Shown here piece by piece: positions 51,922 to 61,670 of a stretch of 64,000 nt of DNA; the stretch's first letter is position 1, and each line of letters begins with the position of its first letter. A program made the translations under genes and the position numbers. The notes beneath the pieces were generated by a model. The model was not told the origin of the DNA and did no database searches. It was given only the letters and a program-made list of their open reading frames with translations. The stretch comes from Bacteroidales bacterium (lineage in GTDB: Bacteria > Bacteroidota > Bacteroidia > Bacteroidales > P3), in NCBI GenBank assembly GCA_017480225.1, contig JAFVBB010000014.1, forward strand, positions 62,001-126,000. Direction: 5' to 3'.

Positions 51922-51975
51922 GCCATCTGGCGCTGCCGTGAGAGCGGCCTGTCTGCGAAAAAAAATGTTAAATTG

Positions 51976-52006
51976 TTTGTCGGTATCGGGAAAAGGTGTA
52001 TATTTG
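51976..52006 (+). promoter_or_regulatory. promoter of the T9SS cargo gene
   Basis: TTTG (51976-51979), 19-bp spacer, TATATTTG (51999-52006). It lies 69 bp before the ATG and 55 bp after the palindromic array. Confidence 0.8.
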
Positions 52007-52075
52007 CAGCGTCGGTGTGTGTGCGGGGTGGGTGTGACGGCATTGAATGTGAATGAATTAACCAAACAGATAAGT

Positions 52076-53866
52076 ATGAAAAAGACATTATCAGTTCTTT
52101 CGGCGCTTCTCGCTGTGGGCACCCTCATGGCGCAGGAGCCGAAGCTGGTGTCGACGACACCCAGCAACCGCAACGTGATTCTGGAAGAGTACACCGGCGT
52201 GAACTGCCAGTACTGCCCTGACGGCCACAAGCGCGCCAACGAGCTTTGCGCCGCCAACGAGGGTCACGCATGGGCCATCAACATCCACCAGGGCGGCTAC
52301 GCCCAGGGCTCGGGCTACACCACCGAGTATGGCGACGCCCTCGCCAACCAGACCGGCCTGACAGGCTATCCCTCCGGCACGGTGAACCGCCACGTGTTCA
52401 GCGGCAATTCCACCGCCCTCGACCGTGGCTCGTGGGCCTCCGCAGCCAACAGCATCCTGAGCATGGCCTCCCCGGTCAACGTCGCCGCCACGGCCACCTT
52501 CGACGATGTGGCCAGCACCGTCACCATCTACATCGAGGCCTACTACACCGACAATGCCCAGAACAGCAACAACTTCCTCAATGTCGTGCTGCTTCAGGAC
52601 AACGTGAGGGGCTCGCAGGTCGGCGCCACGACGTGGTATCCGGAGATGGTCGACGAGGACGGCCACTACTGCCACAACCACATGCTGCGCGACATGATCA
52701 CCGGTCAGTGGGGCGTCAGCATCCCCGCCACCAAGGGCACCTTCTTCGACACCACCATCGTCTACAATATTCCCAAGGCCATCGGCGCTGTGGCGATCAA
52801 CGACTTCACTGACCTCAGCGTCATCGTCTTCATCACCGAGAACCACCAGGAGATCATCACCGGCACCGAGGCTCTCGGCATCTTCACCACGCCCCTCTTC
52901 AAGGGTATTGAGGCAACGCACGACGATTGCTCGCTCGAGTACAATCTCTCTGCCTCCGTCGTCAACACCACGGCCGACGTGATCGAGGGCGTCGTCTTCA
53001 ACTACGAGGGCAAGGACTACGAGTTCACATGCAACATGGCTCCCGGCGCGAAGGAAAGCTTCGAGCTGCCCTCCTACACCGTGGAGTATCCCACCACCGG
53101 CAACTACGACGCCACCACCACCAAGAGCGCCACCTTCGTGAGCTACACCAAGGCTGGCGGCGAGGTGGTTGAGCACGGCAGCGTCAAGGAAGTCTCCTTC
53201 GCCAAGTTCATGGTCTACAACGTCGAGGGTCCGCTCTCGCTGCGCTATGGCATCGACTGCTACGGCTCCGAGGCCGCCATCTCGCTCATTGAGCAGGGCT
53301 CCTGCAAGAGTGAGTTCACCCTCGGCCCCTGGTCCGATGTGAATCCCGGCAACGTGCAGTACATTTCACAGCTTCCCGGTGCCCGCGTGTTCACCGTGCA
53401 GTTCAACCCCACCGCCGGCCTGCACATTCTGCGTGCCACCGACGAGTACGGCGACGGCTGGACGTGGACCAACGACACCGATGTGTCGGGTCTGTGGCTC
53501 AGCGACGCCAAAGGCAAGGTGTTCGACGACGGCTGGGGCTACTCGAGGCAGTTCAACTTCTCGGTCTATGACATCTACCTCAATGTCCTCAACGAGGGCG
53601 ACGGCAGCGTGGGCCAGCCTGTGGGCATAGCCGACGTGGCCGACGTCGAGTTCAGCGTCTATCCCAACCCGGTGCGCGACATGATGCGCGTTGAGGCCGG
53701 TCAGCCCGTGCGCATGGTCGAGGTAATCGACATGAACGGCCGCACCGTTCTGACCGCAGGCGCAGGAAGCACCAGCGTCAGCACCGCGGCCCTGGCCAGC
53801 GGCGTCTATGTGGTGCGCGTCACCACCGACGGCGGCATCGGCACCAAGCGCTTCGTCAAGGAGTAA
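52076..53866 (+). CDS. T9SS-secreted protein with Omp28-like domain
   Basis: A 596-residue exported protein. Signal peptide: MKKTLSVLSALLAVGTLMAQ. Residues 30-220 resemble the Omp28-related, thioredoxin-like domain, with EEYTGVNCQYCPDGH containing a CxxC pair. The middle has Ig-like beta domains. Residues about 510-596 form a type A T9SS C-terminal sorting domain (VEFSVYPNPVRDMMRVE, ASGVYVVRVTTDGGIGTKRFVKE). It would be exported by Sec, passed through the type IX translocon and attached to or released from the surface. The true start is the ATG at 52076, not one further upstream, because it follows a promoter and opens the signal peptide. Confidence 0.9.
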   Translation: MKKTLSVLSALLAVGTLMAQEPKLVSTTPSNRNVILEEYTGVNCQYCPDGHKRANELCAANEGHAWAINIHQGGYAQGSGYTTEYGDALANQTGLTGYPSGTVNRHVFSGNSTALDRGSWASAANSILSMASPVNVAATATFDDVASTVTIYIEAYYTDNAQNSNNFLNVVLLQDNVRGSQVGATTWYPEMVDEDGHYCHNHMLRDMITGQWGVSIPATKGTFFDTTIVYNIPKAIGAVAINDFTDLSVIVFITENHQEIITGTEALGIFTTPLFKGIEATHDDCSLEYNLSASVVNTTADVIEGVVFNYEGKDYEFTCNMAPGAKESFELPSYTVEYPTTGNYDATTTKSATFVSYTKAGGEVVEHGSVKEVSFAKFMVYNVEGPLSLRYGIDCYGSEAAISLIEQGSCKSEFTLGPWSDVNPGNVQYISQLPGARVFTVQFNPTAGLHILRATDEYGDGWTWTNDTDVSGLWLSDAKGKVFDDGWGYSRQFNFSVYDIYLNVLNEGDGSVGQPVGIADVADVEFSVYPNPVRDMMRVEAGQPVRMVEVIDMNGRTVLTAGAGSTSVSTAALASGVYVVRVTTDGGIGTKRFVKE

Positions 53867-53889
53867 GGCTGCAAGCCTCCGGCAATAAA

Positions 53890-53920
53890 AGGGAAAGTGC
53901 ACGCACTTTCCCTTTTTTTT
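53890..53920 (+). terminator. intrinsic terminator of the T9SS cargo gene
   Basis: GGGAAAGTGC and GCACTTTCCC with a 2-nt centre (practical loop of 6) followed by eight Ts, 25-55 bp past the stop. Confidence 0.85.
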
Positions 53921-53922
53921 AG

Positions 53923-53930
53923 TATCTTTG
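53923..53930 (+). promoter_or_regulatory. candidate -7 box of tex
   Basis: TATCTTTG then CAGC; the tex ATG follows after only 4 bp. If used, the tex mRNA would be leaderless or nearly so. No -33 TTTG is seen, so a different promoter is possible. Confidence 0.4.
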
Positions 53931-53934
53931 CAGC

Positions 53935-56025
53935 ATGAATTATGCTAGTGTGATTGCCAACCGGCTGGAACTCAACGTCCGCCAGGTAGAGAAGACCATA
54001 GAGTTGCTCGAGCAGGGAGCCACGGTGCCCTTCATTGCCCGCTACAGGAAAGAGGCCACCGGCTCGCTCAACGAGGTGCAGATAGCCGCCATACGCGACC
54101 TGCTGCTCCGCCTGCGCGAGCTCGACAAGCGGCGGCAGGCCATCGTGGCCTCCATCGAAGAGCAGGGCAGGCTCGACGACGGCCTGCGCGCGAAGATAGA
54201 GCAGGCCGGCAGCATGGCCGAGCTGGAGGACATCTACCTGCCCTTCCGCCCCAAGCGCCGCACGCGCGCCACCATAGCCATAGAGAAAGGCCTGGAGCCG
54301 CTGGCCGACCAGATAATGCGCGGCAGCCTGCCCGACGGCGCCACAGCCGACGCGCTGCAGGGTGCTCGCGACATCATAGCCGAGCGCGTGAGCGAGGATG
54401 CCTCCGCGCGCCAGCGCGTGCGCTCGCTCTTCCGCCGCAAGGCCATGCTCACCTCCGGCTTGGCGCGCGGGGTCGACGCCGACGACGAGCGAGTGGGCAA
54501 GTTCGAGAGCTGGATCGGCTGGAAAGAGCCCATCGGCAAGGCGCCCTCGCACCGCATACTGGCGCTCTTCCGTGGCGAGGAGGCCGGGGTGCTGAAGGTG
54601 CATGTGCGCCCTGACAGCGACGCCGACGGCGCGGCCTCCCTCGCCAGCCACACCAGGCCGCAGGGCAAGGCCGGCGAGCAATACGACCTGGCGGTGGCCG
54701 ACAGTTACAAGCGGCTGGTGGCGCCGTCGATAGAGACCGAGTTCCGCAACCAGCTGAAGGAGCGCGCCGACCGCGAGGCCATTCGCGTCTTCGCCGAGAA
54801 CCTGCGCCAGCTGCTGCTGGCAGCCCCCATGGGCCAGAAGCGCACGCTGGCCATCGACCCGGGCTTCCGCACCGGGTGCAAGGTGGTGTGCCTCGACGCG
54901 CAGGGCCAGCTGCTGCACAACGAGACCATCTATCCATTCACCTCGGTGCGCGAGGAGAAGGCCGCGGTGAGCAAGCTGGAGGCGCTGGTGGAGGCGTTCC
55001 AGATAGAGGCAATAGCCATAGGCAACGGCACCGCCGGACGCGAGACCGAGGAGGTGGTGCAGCGATGCCACTTCAACCGCAAGGTGGTGGCGGTCAGCGT
55101 GAGCGAGGCCGGCGCGTCGGTCTACAGCGCCAGCGACGTGGCCAGGCGCGAGTTCCCCGACTACGACATCACGGTGCGCGGAGCGGTGAGCATTGGCCGC
55201 AGGCTGATGGACCCCTTGAGCGAGCTCGTCAAGATAGACCCCAAGAGCATTGGGGTGGGGCAGTACCAGCACGACGTGGACCAGCGCCTGCTGGCCGACA
55301 GCCTGAGGGACACCGTGGAAAGCTGCGTAAATAGCGTCGGTGTGGAGCTCAACACCGCCAGCCGCGAGCTGCTGGCCTACGTCAGCGGCATCGGCCCCGC
55401 GCTGGCCGACAAGATTGTGGCTCACCGCAACCGCAACGGCGCGTTCAGGTCGCGCAGGCAGTTGCTCGACGTGAAGGGCCTTGGCGAGAAAGCCTTCGAG
55501 CAGAGCGCGGGCTTCCTGCGTGTGCGCGAGAGCGACAACCCCCTCGACCGCAGTGCCGTGCACCCCGAACGCTACGAGCTGGTGCACCGTATGGCGCAGT
55601 CGGTCGGCGCCAGCGTGGAGGAACTGATGCGCAGCAAGGAGCTGCGCTCGAAGATAAAGGTGGAGCAGTTTGTGGGCGACGACTGCGGCCTGCCCACCCT
55701 GCGCGACATCATGGGCGAGCTCGACAAGCCCGGCCTCGACCCCCGCGCCAAGTTCGAGGTGTTCGAGTTCGACAAGAGCGTGAGCCGCATCGAGGATCTG
55801 CGCGAAGGCATGGTGCTGCCTGGCATTGTGACCAACATCACCGCCTTCGGCGCTTTCGTCGACGTGGGGGTGCACCAGGACGGACTGGTGCATGTGAGCC
55901 AGATGGCCAACCGCCGTGTGAACGACCCTTCAGAGGTGGTGCGCCTGCACCAGCACGTGAGGGTGCGTGTGCTCGAGGTCGACCTGCGCAGGCAACGGAT
56001 AAGTTTGAGCATGAAGAACGTGTAG
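53935..56025 (+). CDS. tex: Tex family RNA-binding transcription accessory protein
   Basis: A 696-residue protein. N-terminal helical domain: EQGATVPFIARYRKEATGSLNEVQI. Middle: YqgF-like RNase H fold (RTLAIDPGFRTGCKVVCLDAQG), tandem helix-hairpin-helix (LLAYVSGIGPALADKIVAHR) and SRRQLLDVKGLGEKAFEQSAGFLR. C-terminus (about 620-696): S1 domain (MVLPGIVTNITAFGAFVDVGVHQDGLVH). Tex binds nucleic acid and affects transcription and DNA repair. All domains are present. The start at 53935 matches the normal N-terminus. Confidence 0.96.
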   Translation: MNYASVIANRLELNVRQVEKTIELLEQGATVPFIARYRKEATGSLNEVQIAAIRDLLLRLRELDKRRQAIVASIEEQGRLDDGLRAKIEQAGSMAELEDIYLPFRPKRRTRATIAIEKGLEPLADQIMRGSLPDGATADALQGARDIIAERVSEDASARQRVRSLFRRKAMLTSGLARGVDADDERVGKFESWIGWKEPIGKAPSHRILALFRGEEAGVLKVHVRPDSDADGAASLASHTRPQGKAGEQYDLAVADSYKRLVAPSIETEFRNQLKERADREAIRVFAENLRQLLLAAPMGQKRTLAIDPGFRTGCKVVCLDAQGQLLHNETIYPFTSVREEKAAVSKLEALVEAFQIEAIAIGNGTAGRETEEVVQRCHFNRKVVAVSVSEAGASVYSASDVARREFPDYDITVRGAVSIGRRLMDPLSELVKIDPKSIGVGQYQHDVDQRLLADSLRDTVESCVNSVGVELNTASRELLAYVSGIGPALADKIVAHRNRNGAFRSRRQLLDVKGLGEKAFEQSAGFLRVRESDNPLDRSAVHPERYELVHRMAQSVGASVEELMRSKELRSKIKVEQFVGDDCGLPTLRDIMGELDKPGLDPRAKFEVFEFDKSVSRIEDLREGMVLPGIVTNITAFGAFVDVGVHQDGLVHVSQMANRRVNDPSEVVRLHQHVRVRVLEVDLRRQRISLSMKNV

Positions 56026-56076
56026 CTGGTGCATGGATACGTGGTGGACAATCATGCGCGTGTGGCACAAAAATAT

Positions 56077-56107
56077 TTTGCCATGTTGGCGAAAATTCAT
56101 AACTTTG
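56077..56107 (+). promoter_or_regulatory. promoter of the WG-repeat gene
   Basis: TTTG (56077-56080), 19-bp spacer, TAACTTTG (56100-56107) followed by CAAAGTTA, so the -7 box is itself the half of a TAACTTTGCAAAGTTA palindrome. It is 21 bp before the ATG. Confidence 0.75.
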
Positions 56108-56128
56108 CAAAGTTAAAATGCTTGTAAT

Positions 56129-57487
56129 ATGACTACCATACGAGGGCATATATTGTTTGTAATCACGCTGTTTGCCGCGGTGCTTGCTGTGGCGCAGAAG
56201 CCTGTGTACGAGAGTTCGATGAAGGCTTTCGGCTATAAAAACGCCGACGGCACATGGCGCATCATGCCGCAGTACCAGCGTGCTGGCGAGTTTCAGGGCA
56301 CTGCGCGGCTGTGGGCTGCCGTGAAGGTCGACGGACGCTGGGGCGTCATCGACATCGACGGCAACATGATCTGCCGCAACCTGTTTGAGGACAGGCAGGT
56401 GGCCGAGCACGCGGGTCACGAGTGGGAGGTGCAGGCCGAGCCCGGCAAATGGGTGTATCCGGCACGCAACCAGGCCGACGGGCTGTGGGGTTATGTCGAT
56501 TACTATGGCCGCTGGAAGTACCAGCCTGTCTATGAGCGTGCCAACCCTCACCGTGGCAAGGATCCGAAGAGCTATGCCAGTGTGCGCAAAGATGGTCGCT
56601 GGGGCTGTATCGATGGCAGGGGCGTGTTGGTAATCAACAACATCTTCCTCACCGCCGAGCAGGCCGAGGAGGCCGGGCAGCAGTGGGCCATAGGCCGCAA
56701 CTACAACACCTGGCGTCGCGCCTCCACCAACCCGAAGACCGGGCTGTGGGGCTTTGTGGACTATCTGGGCAGATGGGCTGTGCAGCCCAATTATCAGGAC
56801 CAGCGTCCGTTTGGGCATGACAACAACTATGCGTACACGCAGGTGAAGCAGGACGACCGCTGGGCAAACATCGACCGCAACGGCGCGGTTGTCAGCAACG
56901 CCATCTTCTTCACCGCCGAGGATGCCGCCTACGCGCTGCGGCAGATGGAGCATGGACGCGGCCTTGACGGCTGGCGCCTGCCTGTAAGCAACCCCGCTGA
57001 TGGCAAGTGGGGGTGGGTCGACTGGAGCGGCGAGTGGCAGATACAGCCCATCTTTGAGGCTGCCTCCAATTTCGCCAACGACACTGGGATGTTCGCCACA
57101 GCCAAGATAGACGGCTACTGGCTGGCTATAGGCGACACGGGCGAGTGGCTTTCGCGTCCGGTGTTCACGCTTAGCAGTGAGGCATGGCAGGCGGGCGACC
57201 AGTGGGATCGTGGCGAGGAGCTGGGTCACTGGCTGTACCCGGTGCAGGATCCAGGCACGCAGGCTTGGGGCTACGTAGACTATAAGGGCATGTGGGTTAT
57301 CAGACCCACATTCGAGGATGCAAAGCTCTTCACATACGTGTGGAACGACCGTGTGGCACCGGCGAAGATGGACGACCGCTGGGGTTGCATTGACCATACA
57401 GGGCAATATGTGGTGAAAAACCAGTACCTGACGTCGGCCGAGGCGCAAATGGCAGGCCGTCGCTGGGCGGAAGGCAAGAAATTCTGA
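56129..57487 (+). CDS. secreted WG-repeat protein
   Basis: A 452-residue protein with a signal peptide (GHILFVITLFAAVLAVAQ). It consists of about eight WG-type repeats: blocks like DGRWGVIDIDGNM, DGLWGYVDYYGRWKYQPVYE, DGRWGCIDGRGV, TGLWGFVDYLGRWAVQPNYQ and DGKWGWVDWSGEWQIQPIFE. WG repeats form a beta structure used in binding. No catalytic motif is seen. The N-terminal segment MKAFGYKNADGTWRIMPQYQ is the first repeat. Partner unknown. pyrC begins 13 bp after the stop and is probably cotranscribed. Confidence 0.85.
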   Translation: MTTIRGHILFVITLFAAVLAVAQKPVYESSMKAFGYKNADGTWRIMPQYQRAGEFQGTARLWAAVKVDGRWGVIDIDGNMICRNLFEDRQVAEHAGHEWEVQAEPGKWVYPARNQADGLWGYVDYYGRWKYQPVYERANPHRGKDPKSYASVRKDGRWGCIDGRGVLVINNIFLTAEQAEEAGQQWAIGRNYNTWRRASTNPKTGLWGFVDYLGRWAVQPNYQDQRPFGHDNNYAYTQVKQDDRWANIDRNGAVVSNAIFFTAEDAAYALRQMEHGRGLDGWRLPVSNPADGKWGWVDWSGEWQIQPIFEAASNFANDTGMFATAKIDGYWLAIGDTGEWLSRPVFTLSSEAWQAGDQWDRGEELGHWLYPVQDPGTQAWGYVDYKGMWVIRPTFEDAKLFTYVWNDRVAPAKMDDRWGCIDHTGQYVVKNQYLTSAEAQMAGRRWAEGKKF

Positions 57488-57500
57488 TGCGCGGAGAGCT

Positions 57501-58892
57501 GTGGGTAGAACGTTGATACAGAATGCGGCAATCGTCAACGAGGGGCGGCTCTTCGTGGGGTCGGTCGTCATTGACGGCGAGTGCATTGACGGTGTGTTCG
57601 ACGCATCCGAGGCATTGCCTGGCAGCGATTTTGCGCATGTTGTCGACACCGACGGGATGCTGCTTCTGCCAGGTGTGATTGACACTCATGTGCACTTCCG
57701 TGATGGCGGAAATCACGACAATCCTGCTGGAACTTTTTTCAGTGAAAGCCGTGCTGCCAGGGCTGGTGGCGTCACCTCGGTAATTGACATGCCCAACACC
57801 ACTCCGCAGACCACAACCCTCGAGGCTCTCCAGCGCAAAGAGGACATGGCCGCGACAGACAGTGTGGTGAACTATGGCTTCATGCTTGGAGCCACCAACG
57901 ACAACATAGACCAACTGCTGGCCGTCGCCCCAGAGCGTTATGCCGCCATCAAACTCTTCCTCGGTTCAAGCACAGGCAACATGCTTGTGAACAACGACAT
58001 GATGCTGGACAGGCTTTTCCGGGATGCGCACAAACTCATCGTTGCGCATTGCGAGGAGGAGAGGGTGGTGCAGGCCAACATGATAAACTACAAGCACGAG
58101 TTTCAGGGCACGGCCGATGAGACAGCGGCTTTGCACCCGAAGATACGCAACAGTGAGGCCTGTTTCCTCTCGACGTACCATGCTGTGGAGCGCGCCAGAC
58201 GCTTTGGCACACGCCTGCATGTGGCTCATTTGAGTACAGCCACCGAGTTGAGCTTGCTCAGCAACTTCGACCTTAAGAACAAGCTCATCACTGCCGAGGT
58301 AACCCCCAACCATCTCTTTTTCGACGACCGCGACTACGCGACGCTTGGCAACCGTATCAAGTGCAACCCGGCTATCAAAAGCAATGACGACCGTCTTGCA
58401 CTATGGGCAGCGCTTGCCGACGGACTGATAGACACCATAGCCACCGACCATGCGCCGCACACTGCCGAGGCAAAGGCTCGCCCATACTTCGATGCGCCAA
58501 GCGGCATACCCTCGGTGCAGCATTCCCTGGTAATGATGCTGGAGTCTGTGTTCGGTGTAGACTGGACACGCTGGCGAGGATGCACCTCGCAGTCGCTGCT
58601 GGCTGGCGGTGTGGACTTTGAGCAACTGACCATGATTGTGGACAAGATGTGCCATGCTCCGGCCTTGCTTTTCGGCATCAAAGACAGGGGCTTCATCCGC
58701 AAAGGAAGCAAGGCCGACCTTGTGCTGGTACGCCCAGGGGTGGAACAGACAGTGAGCAAGGAAACTCTGCTCTACAAATGTGGCTGGAGCCCGCTTGAGG
58801 GACAGACCTTCCATTCCAGGGTGGAGCGTGTGTGGGTGAATGGTGACGACAGCGCGAGTTCACGTGCCGAAAGGCTTGAATTTACGAGATAA
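57501..58892 (+). CDS. pyrC: dihydroorotase
   Basis: A 463-residue amidohydrolase that closes carbamoyl aspartate to dihydroorotate in pyrimidine synthesis. Zinc ligands: THVHFRDGG (HxH); the usual HFRxPG is here HFRDGG. The bridging Lys is in YAAIKLFLGSSTGN; later His residues are in LIVAHCEEE and LHVAHLST; the catalytic Asp is in TIATDHAPH. A Gly/Ser loop in the middle is conserved. The start is a GTG at 57501 with GGAG 7 bp before it. It belongs to the larger class of dihydroorotase common in Bacteroidota. Confidence 0.93.
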   Translation: MGRTLIQNAAIVNEGRLFVGSVVIDGECIDGVFDASEALPGSDFAHVVDTDGMLLLPGVIDTHVHFRDGGNHDNPAGTFFSESRAARAGGVTSVIDMPNTTPQTTTLEALQRKEDMAATDSVVNYGFMLGATNDNIDQLLAVAPERYAAIKLFLGSSTGNMLVNNDMMLDRLFRDAHKLIVAHCEEERVVQANMINYKHEFQGTADETAALHPKIRNSEACFLSTYHAVERARRFGTRLHVAHLSTATELSLLSNFDLKNKLITAEVTPNHLFFDDRDYATLGNRIKCNPAIKSNDDRLALWAALADGLIDTIATDHAPHTAEAKARPYFDAPSGIPSVQHSLVMMLESVFGVDWTRWRGCTSQSLLAGGVDFEQLTMIVDKMCHAPALLFGIKDRGFIRKGSKADLVLVRPGVEQTVSKETLLYKCGWSPLEGQTFHSRVERVWVNGDDSASSRAERLEFTR

Positions 58893-58907
58893 CTCAATAA
58901 CAGACAT

Positions 58908-60980
58908 ATGATAGCAAAAGAACTACTTAACCCTCGGAGCATCGTGGTGTGCGGTGCGTCGTCCGATGTACATAAGCCAGGCGGCAAGGCCTTGTGGAAC
59001 CTGTTGCACAGCCCCTTCAATGGCACGGTATATGCCGTCAACCCCAAGGAGACTGAGGTGCAGGGCGTGAAGTGCTGTGCCAAGGTGGAAGACTTGCCGC
59101 AGGTGGACTGCGCCATCCTTTGCATTGCAGCCAAATTCTGTGCGCAGACTGTCGACGTGCTGGCAAAGGAGAAGGGCACGAAGGGATTCATCATTGTGAG
59201 CGCAGGCTTCTCGGAGGAGAATGAGGAGGGCGCGGCCATAGAGAGGCACATTGTTGAGACCATCAACAGTGTTGGAGGCTCTCTCATCGGTCCCAACTGC
59301 ACTGGCTTCCTCAACACGAACTACAGCGGATGCTTCGACGCCCCCATACCCAAACTCGACCCGAAGGGTGTCGACTTCATCACTGGCAGTGGTGCCACTG
59401 CTGTGTTCATCAAGGAGTACGGCATGAGCAATGGCCTAAAGTTCAACAGTGTGTGGGCAGTTGGCAACAGCGCACAGCTTGGTATAGAGGATGTGCTTGA
59501 ACACCTTGACGAGACTTTCGATCCCGAGCATTCCAGCCGCGTCATCATGCTCTACATGGAGAAGATTGGCGACCCGCAGCGTTTGCTCAAGCACAGCCGC
59601 AGCCTCATCGCCAAAGGTTGCCACATTGCCGCCATCAAGAGCGGCGGTAGCGCGGCAGGTAGCCGCGCAGCCAGCAGCCACACTGGTGCTCTGGCAACCA
59701 ACGACGCCGCTGTCGACGCCCTCTTCCGCAAAGCAGGAATAGTGCGCTGCCAGAACCGTCAGGAACTCACCACCGTATGCGCCGTCTTCATGCACCCTGA
59801 GTTGCAGGGCAAGCGTTGTGCCGTAATCACCCATGCCGGCGGCCCGGCCGTAATGCTCACCGACGTGCTCAGCAACGGTGGTATGGAGGTGCCCAGCCTC
59901 AAGGAACACCCAGCCAGCCCCGCCCTTCTCTCCAAGCTTTTTGCCGGCAGCAGCGTGGGCAACCCCATCGACTTCCTGGCCACCGGCACCGCCGAGCAGT
60001 TGGGCTACATCATTGACGCTGTCGAGAACGACTACACCGACATCGACTTCTCTGTGGTGATTTTTGGCAGCCCCGGACTGTTCAGCAACCGCGAGGTATA
60101 TGCCCTGCTTGACGAGAAGATGAAAACCTGCAAGAAACCCATCTTCCCCGTGCTGCCGAGCATTATCAATGTGAAGGAGGAGATTGAGGAGTTTATTGCC
60201 AAGGGCCGCATTAACTTCCCTGAGGAGTGTGTCCTTGGCAATGCCCTCTGCAAGGTCTACAATACACCCAAGCCGCAGCCCGAGCATGTGGAGCAGCCCG
60301 CCATCGACGTGGAGCGCATTCGCCGCACCGTGGAACGCTGCAAGGACGGCTACATGGAGATAAGTGACTACAACGAACTTCTCGACGCCGCCGGCATCAG
60401 CCGCAAGAAGAGCGTCGAAGTCTCCAAGAAAGAGGATGCCTTGGCCTTCGCCCGCGAGGTGGGCTGCTCGAAGGATGTGCCGCTGGTGATGAAAGTCGTA
60501 GGCCCGCTGCACAAGAGCGATGTCGGCGGCGTGACTCTCGGTGTGAAGGATCTCGACACCGTGGCCCGCGAGTTCGACCGCCTCATCGTCATCCCGGAGA
60601 CCTATGCCGTGGAGATGTATCCCATGCTCGACGGTACTGACGTGTATATTGGCGCCATCCGCGACCCGAAGTTCGGCCACCAGATATTCTTTGGCCTGGG
60701 CGGCATTTTCATCGAGGTGCTCAAGGACGTGCAGAGCGCCTTGGCACCTATCACCGCCGAAGAGGCCAAGCAGATGCTCACCCAGCTCAAGGGCTACAAG
60801 ATTCTGCAGGGCGTGCGCGGACAGGAAGGTGTGAACCTCGACCTCTATGCCGACCAAATTGCCCGCGTCAGCGCTTTGGTGCAGGCCGCCCCGGAGATTG
60901 CCGAGATGGACCTCAACCCGCTCCTTGGCAACCCGCGCTACGTCACCGCCGTCGACGCCCGCATCCGCCTCGAGAAATAG
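58908..60980 (+). CDS. ADP-forming acyl-CoA synthetase (acetate-CoA ligase type, fused alpha/beta)
   Basis: A 690-residue protein that makes ATP from acyl-CoA, ADP and phosphate. N-terminal CoA-binding domain: NPRSIVVCGASSDVHKPGG, VDCAILCIAAKF. Ligase domains: IGPNCTGFLN, SGSGATAVF, KSGGSAAGSRAASSHTGALAT, with the His in SHTGALAT typical of this family. C-terminal ATP-grasp domain: YNELLDAAGISRKKSVEV, VPLVMKVVGPLHKSDVGGVTLG. The family uses acetyl-CoA, propionyl-CoA or other acyl-CoAs; I cannot tell which here. It lies 15 bp after pyrC. Codon use is consistent with the region. Confidence 0.92.
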   Translation: MIAKELLNPRSIVVCGASSDVHKPGGKALWNLLHSPFNGTVYAVNPKETEVQGVKCCAKVEDLPQVDCAILCIAAKFCAQTVDVLAKEKGTKGFIIVSAGFSEENEEGAAIERHIVETINSVGGSLIGPNCTGFLNTNYSGCFDAPIPKLDPKGVDFITGSGATAVFIKEYGMSNGLKFNSVWAVGNSAQLGIEDVLEHLDETFDPEHSSRVIMLYMEKIGDPQRLLKHSRSLIAKGCHIAAIKSGGSAAGSRAASSHTGALATNDAAVDALFRKAGIVRCQNRQELTTVCAVFMHPELQGKRCAVITHAGGPAVMLTDVLSNGGMEVPSLKEHPASPALLSKLFAGSSVGNPIDFLATGTAEQLGYIIDAVENDYTDIDFSVVIFGSPGLFSNREVYALLDEKMKTCKKPIFPVLPSIINVKEEIEEFIAKGRINFPEECVLGNALCKVYNTPKPQPEHVEQPAIDVERIRRTVERCKDGYMEISDYNELLDAAGISRKKSVEVSKKEDALAFAREVGCSKDVPLVMKVVGPLHKSDVGGVTLGVKDLDTVAREFDRLIVIPETYAVEMYPMLDGTDVYIGAIRDPKFGHQIFFGLGGIFIEVLKDVQSALAPITAEEAKQMLTQLKGYKILQGVRGQEGVNLDLYADQIARVSALVQAAPEIAEMDLNPLLGNPRYVTAVDARIRLEK

Positions 60981-61003
60981 AATAATACTCAATAACAAAC
61001 ACA

Positions 61004-61648
61004 ATGAAAAAAGTACTCACCATTGCAGCGTTGGCCGCAGCGATGCTTTTCGCTGGCAACGCAAAGGCACAGCTCAGCATCAACGCAGGCTTCGCCAACC
61101 AGAGCAAGACCTTCACTGGCCCGCAAACCAGAATCGGAACCTACACTGACCGCGACACCAGCATGGCCGGCTTCTTCATCGGCGCCAGCTACAACCTGCC
61201 TCTGACCGCCAACCTCGGTGTGGCTCCCGGACTCTACTACCAGCGTCTGGGGCACGGCACTGAGACCACCTTCGGTAGTCTGACCACCCACACCAGCAGC
61301 GTGGAGCAGGCTGTCACCATCCCCGTGATGATCAACTACAAGTACGACTTCAGCAACGACTTTGCCATGTTTGCCTTCGTCGGCCCGAACTTCACCTATG
61401 GCCTGACCAAGACCTTCAACGCATGGTTTAACGAAGACGACCACTCCGACCCCTTGTTCGACTACTATGAGGGCGACAATCCGCTTCGGAGCCACTTCAA
61501 CATGTTCGTCACCTTCGGCCTCGGCGTGCAGTACCAGTCTTTCCGTCTGCAAGTGGGCTACCAGCTCGGTATGATGGACCGCACCACCAGCGATAACACC
61601 ACCGAGAAGGTGAACAACCTCTTCGTCGGCGTGGGCTACGCGCTCTGA
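61004..61648 (+). CDS. outer-membrane beta-barrel protein (porin family)
   Basis: A 214-residue protein with a signal peptide (MKKVLTIAALAAAMLFAGNAKAQ). Alternating strands such as TSMAGFFIGASYNLPLTANLGVAPGLYYQRL, AFVGPNFTYGLT and FVTFGLGVQYQSFRLQVGYQLG lead to a barrel of about eight strands. The last residues VGVGYAL end in Leu instead of Phe. It is 23 bp after the acyl-CoA synthetase gene and ends at a terminator. Function unknown. Confidence 0.82.
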   Translation: MKKVLTIAALAAAMLFAGNAKAQLSINAGFANQSKTFTGPQTRIGTYTDRDTSMAGFFIGASYNLPLTANLGVAPGLYYQRLGHGTETTFGSLTTHTSSVEQAVTIPVMINYKYDFSNDFAMFAFVGPNFTYGLTKTFNAWFNEDDHSDPLFDYYEGDNPLRSHFNMFVTFGLGVQYQSFRLQVGYQLGMMDRTTSDNTTEKVNNLFVGVGYAL

Positions 61649-61670
61649 CGCCCTCGCACGTGCAAACAAC

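Larger units (their letters stand above)
51631..52075. other. 445-bp divergent intergenic region with group A array and promoter
   Basis: It lies between the exported protein (minus) and the T9SS cargo gene (plus). It contains TTGATTTACAG at 51741, the group A palindrome (51825-51921) and the cargo-gene promoter (51976-52006). Confidence 0.7.

Noticed and set aside
53806..55893. 695-residue minus-strand frame antisense to tex
   Set aside because: The plus strand has complete Tex domains; the antisense product has no recognisable motif.
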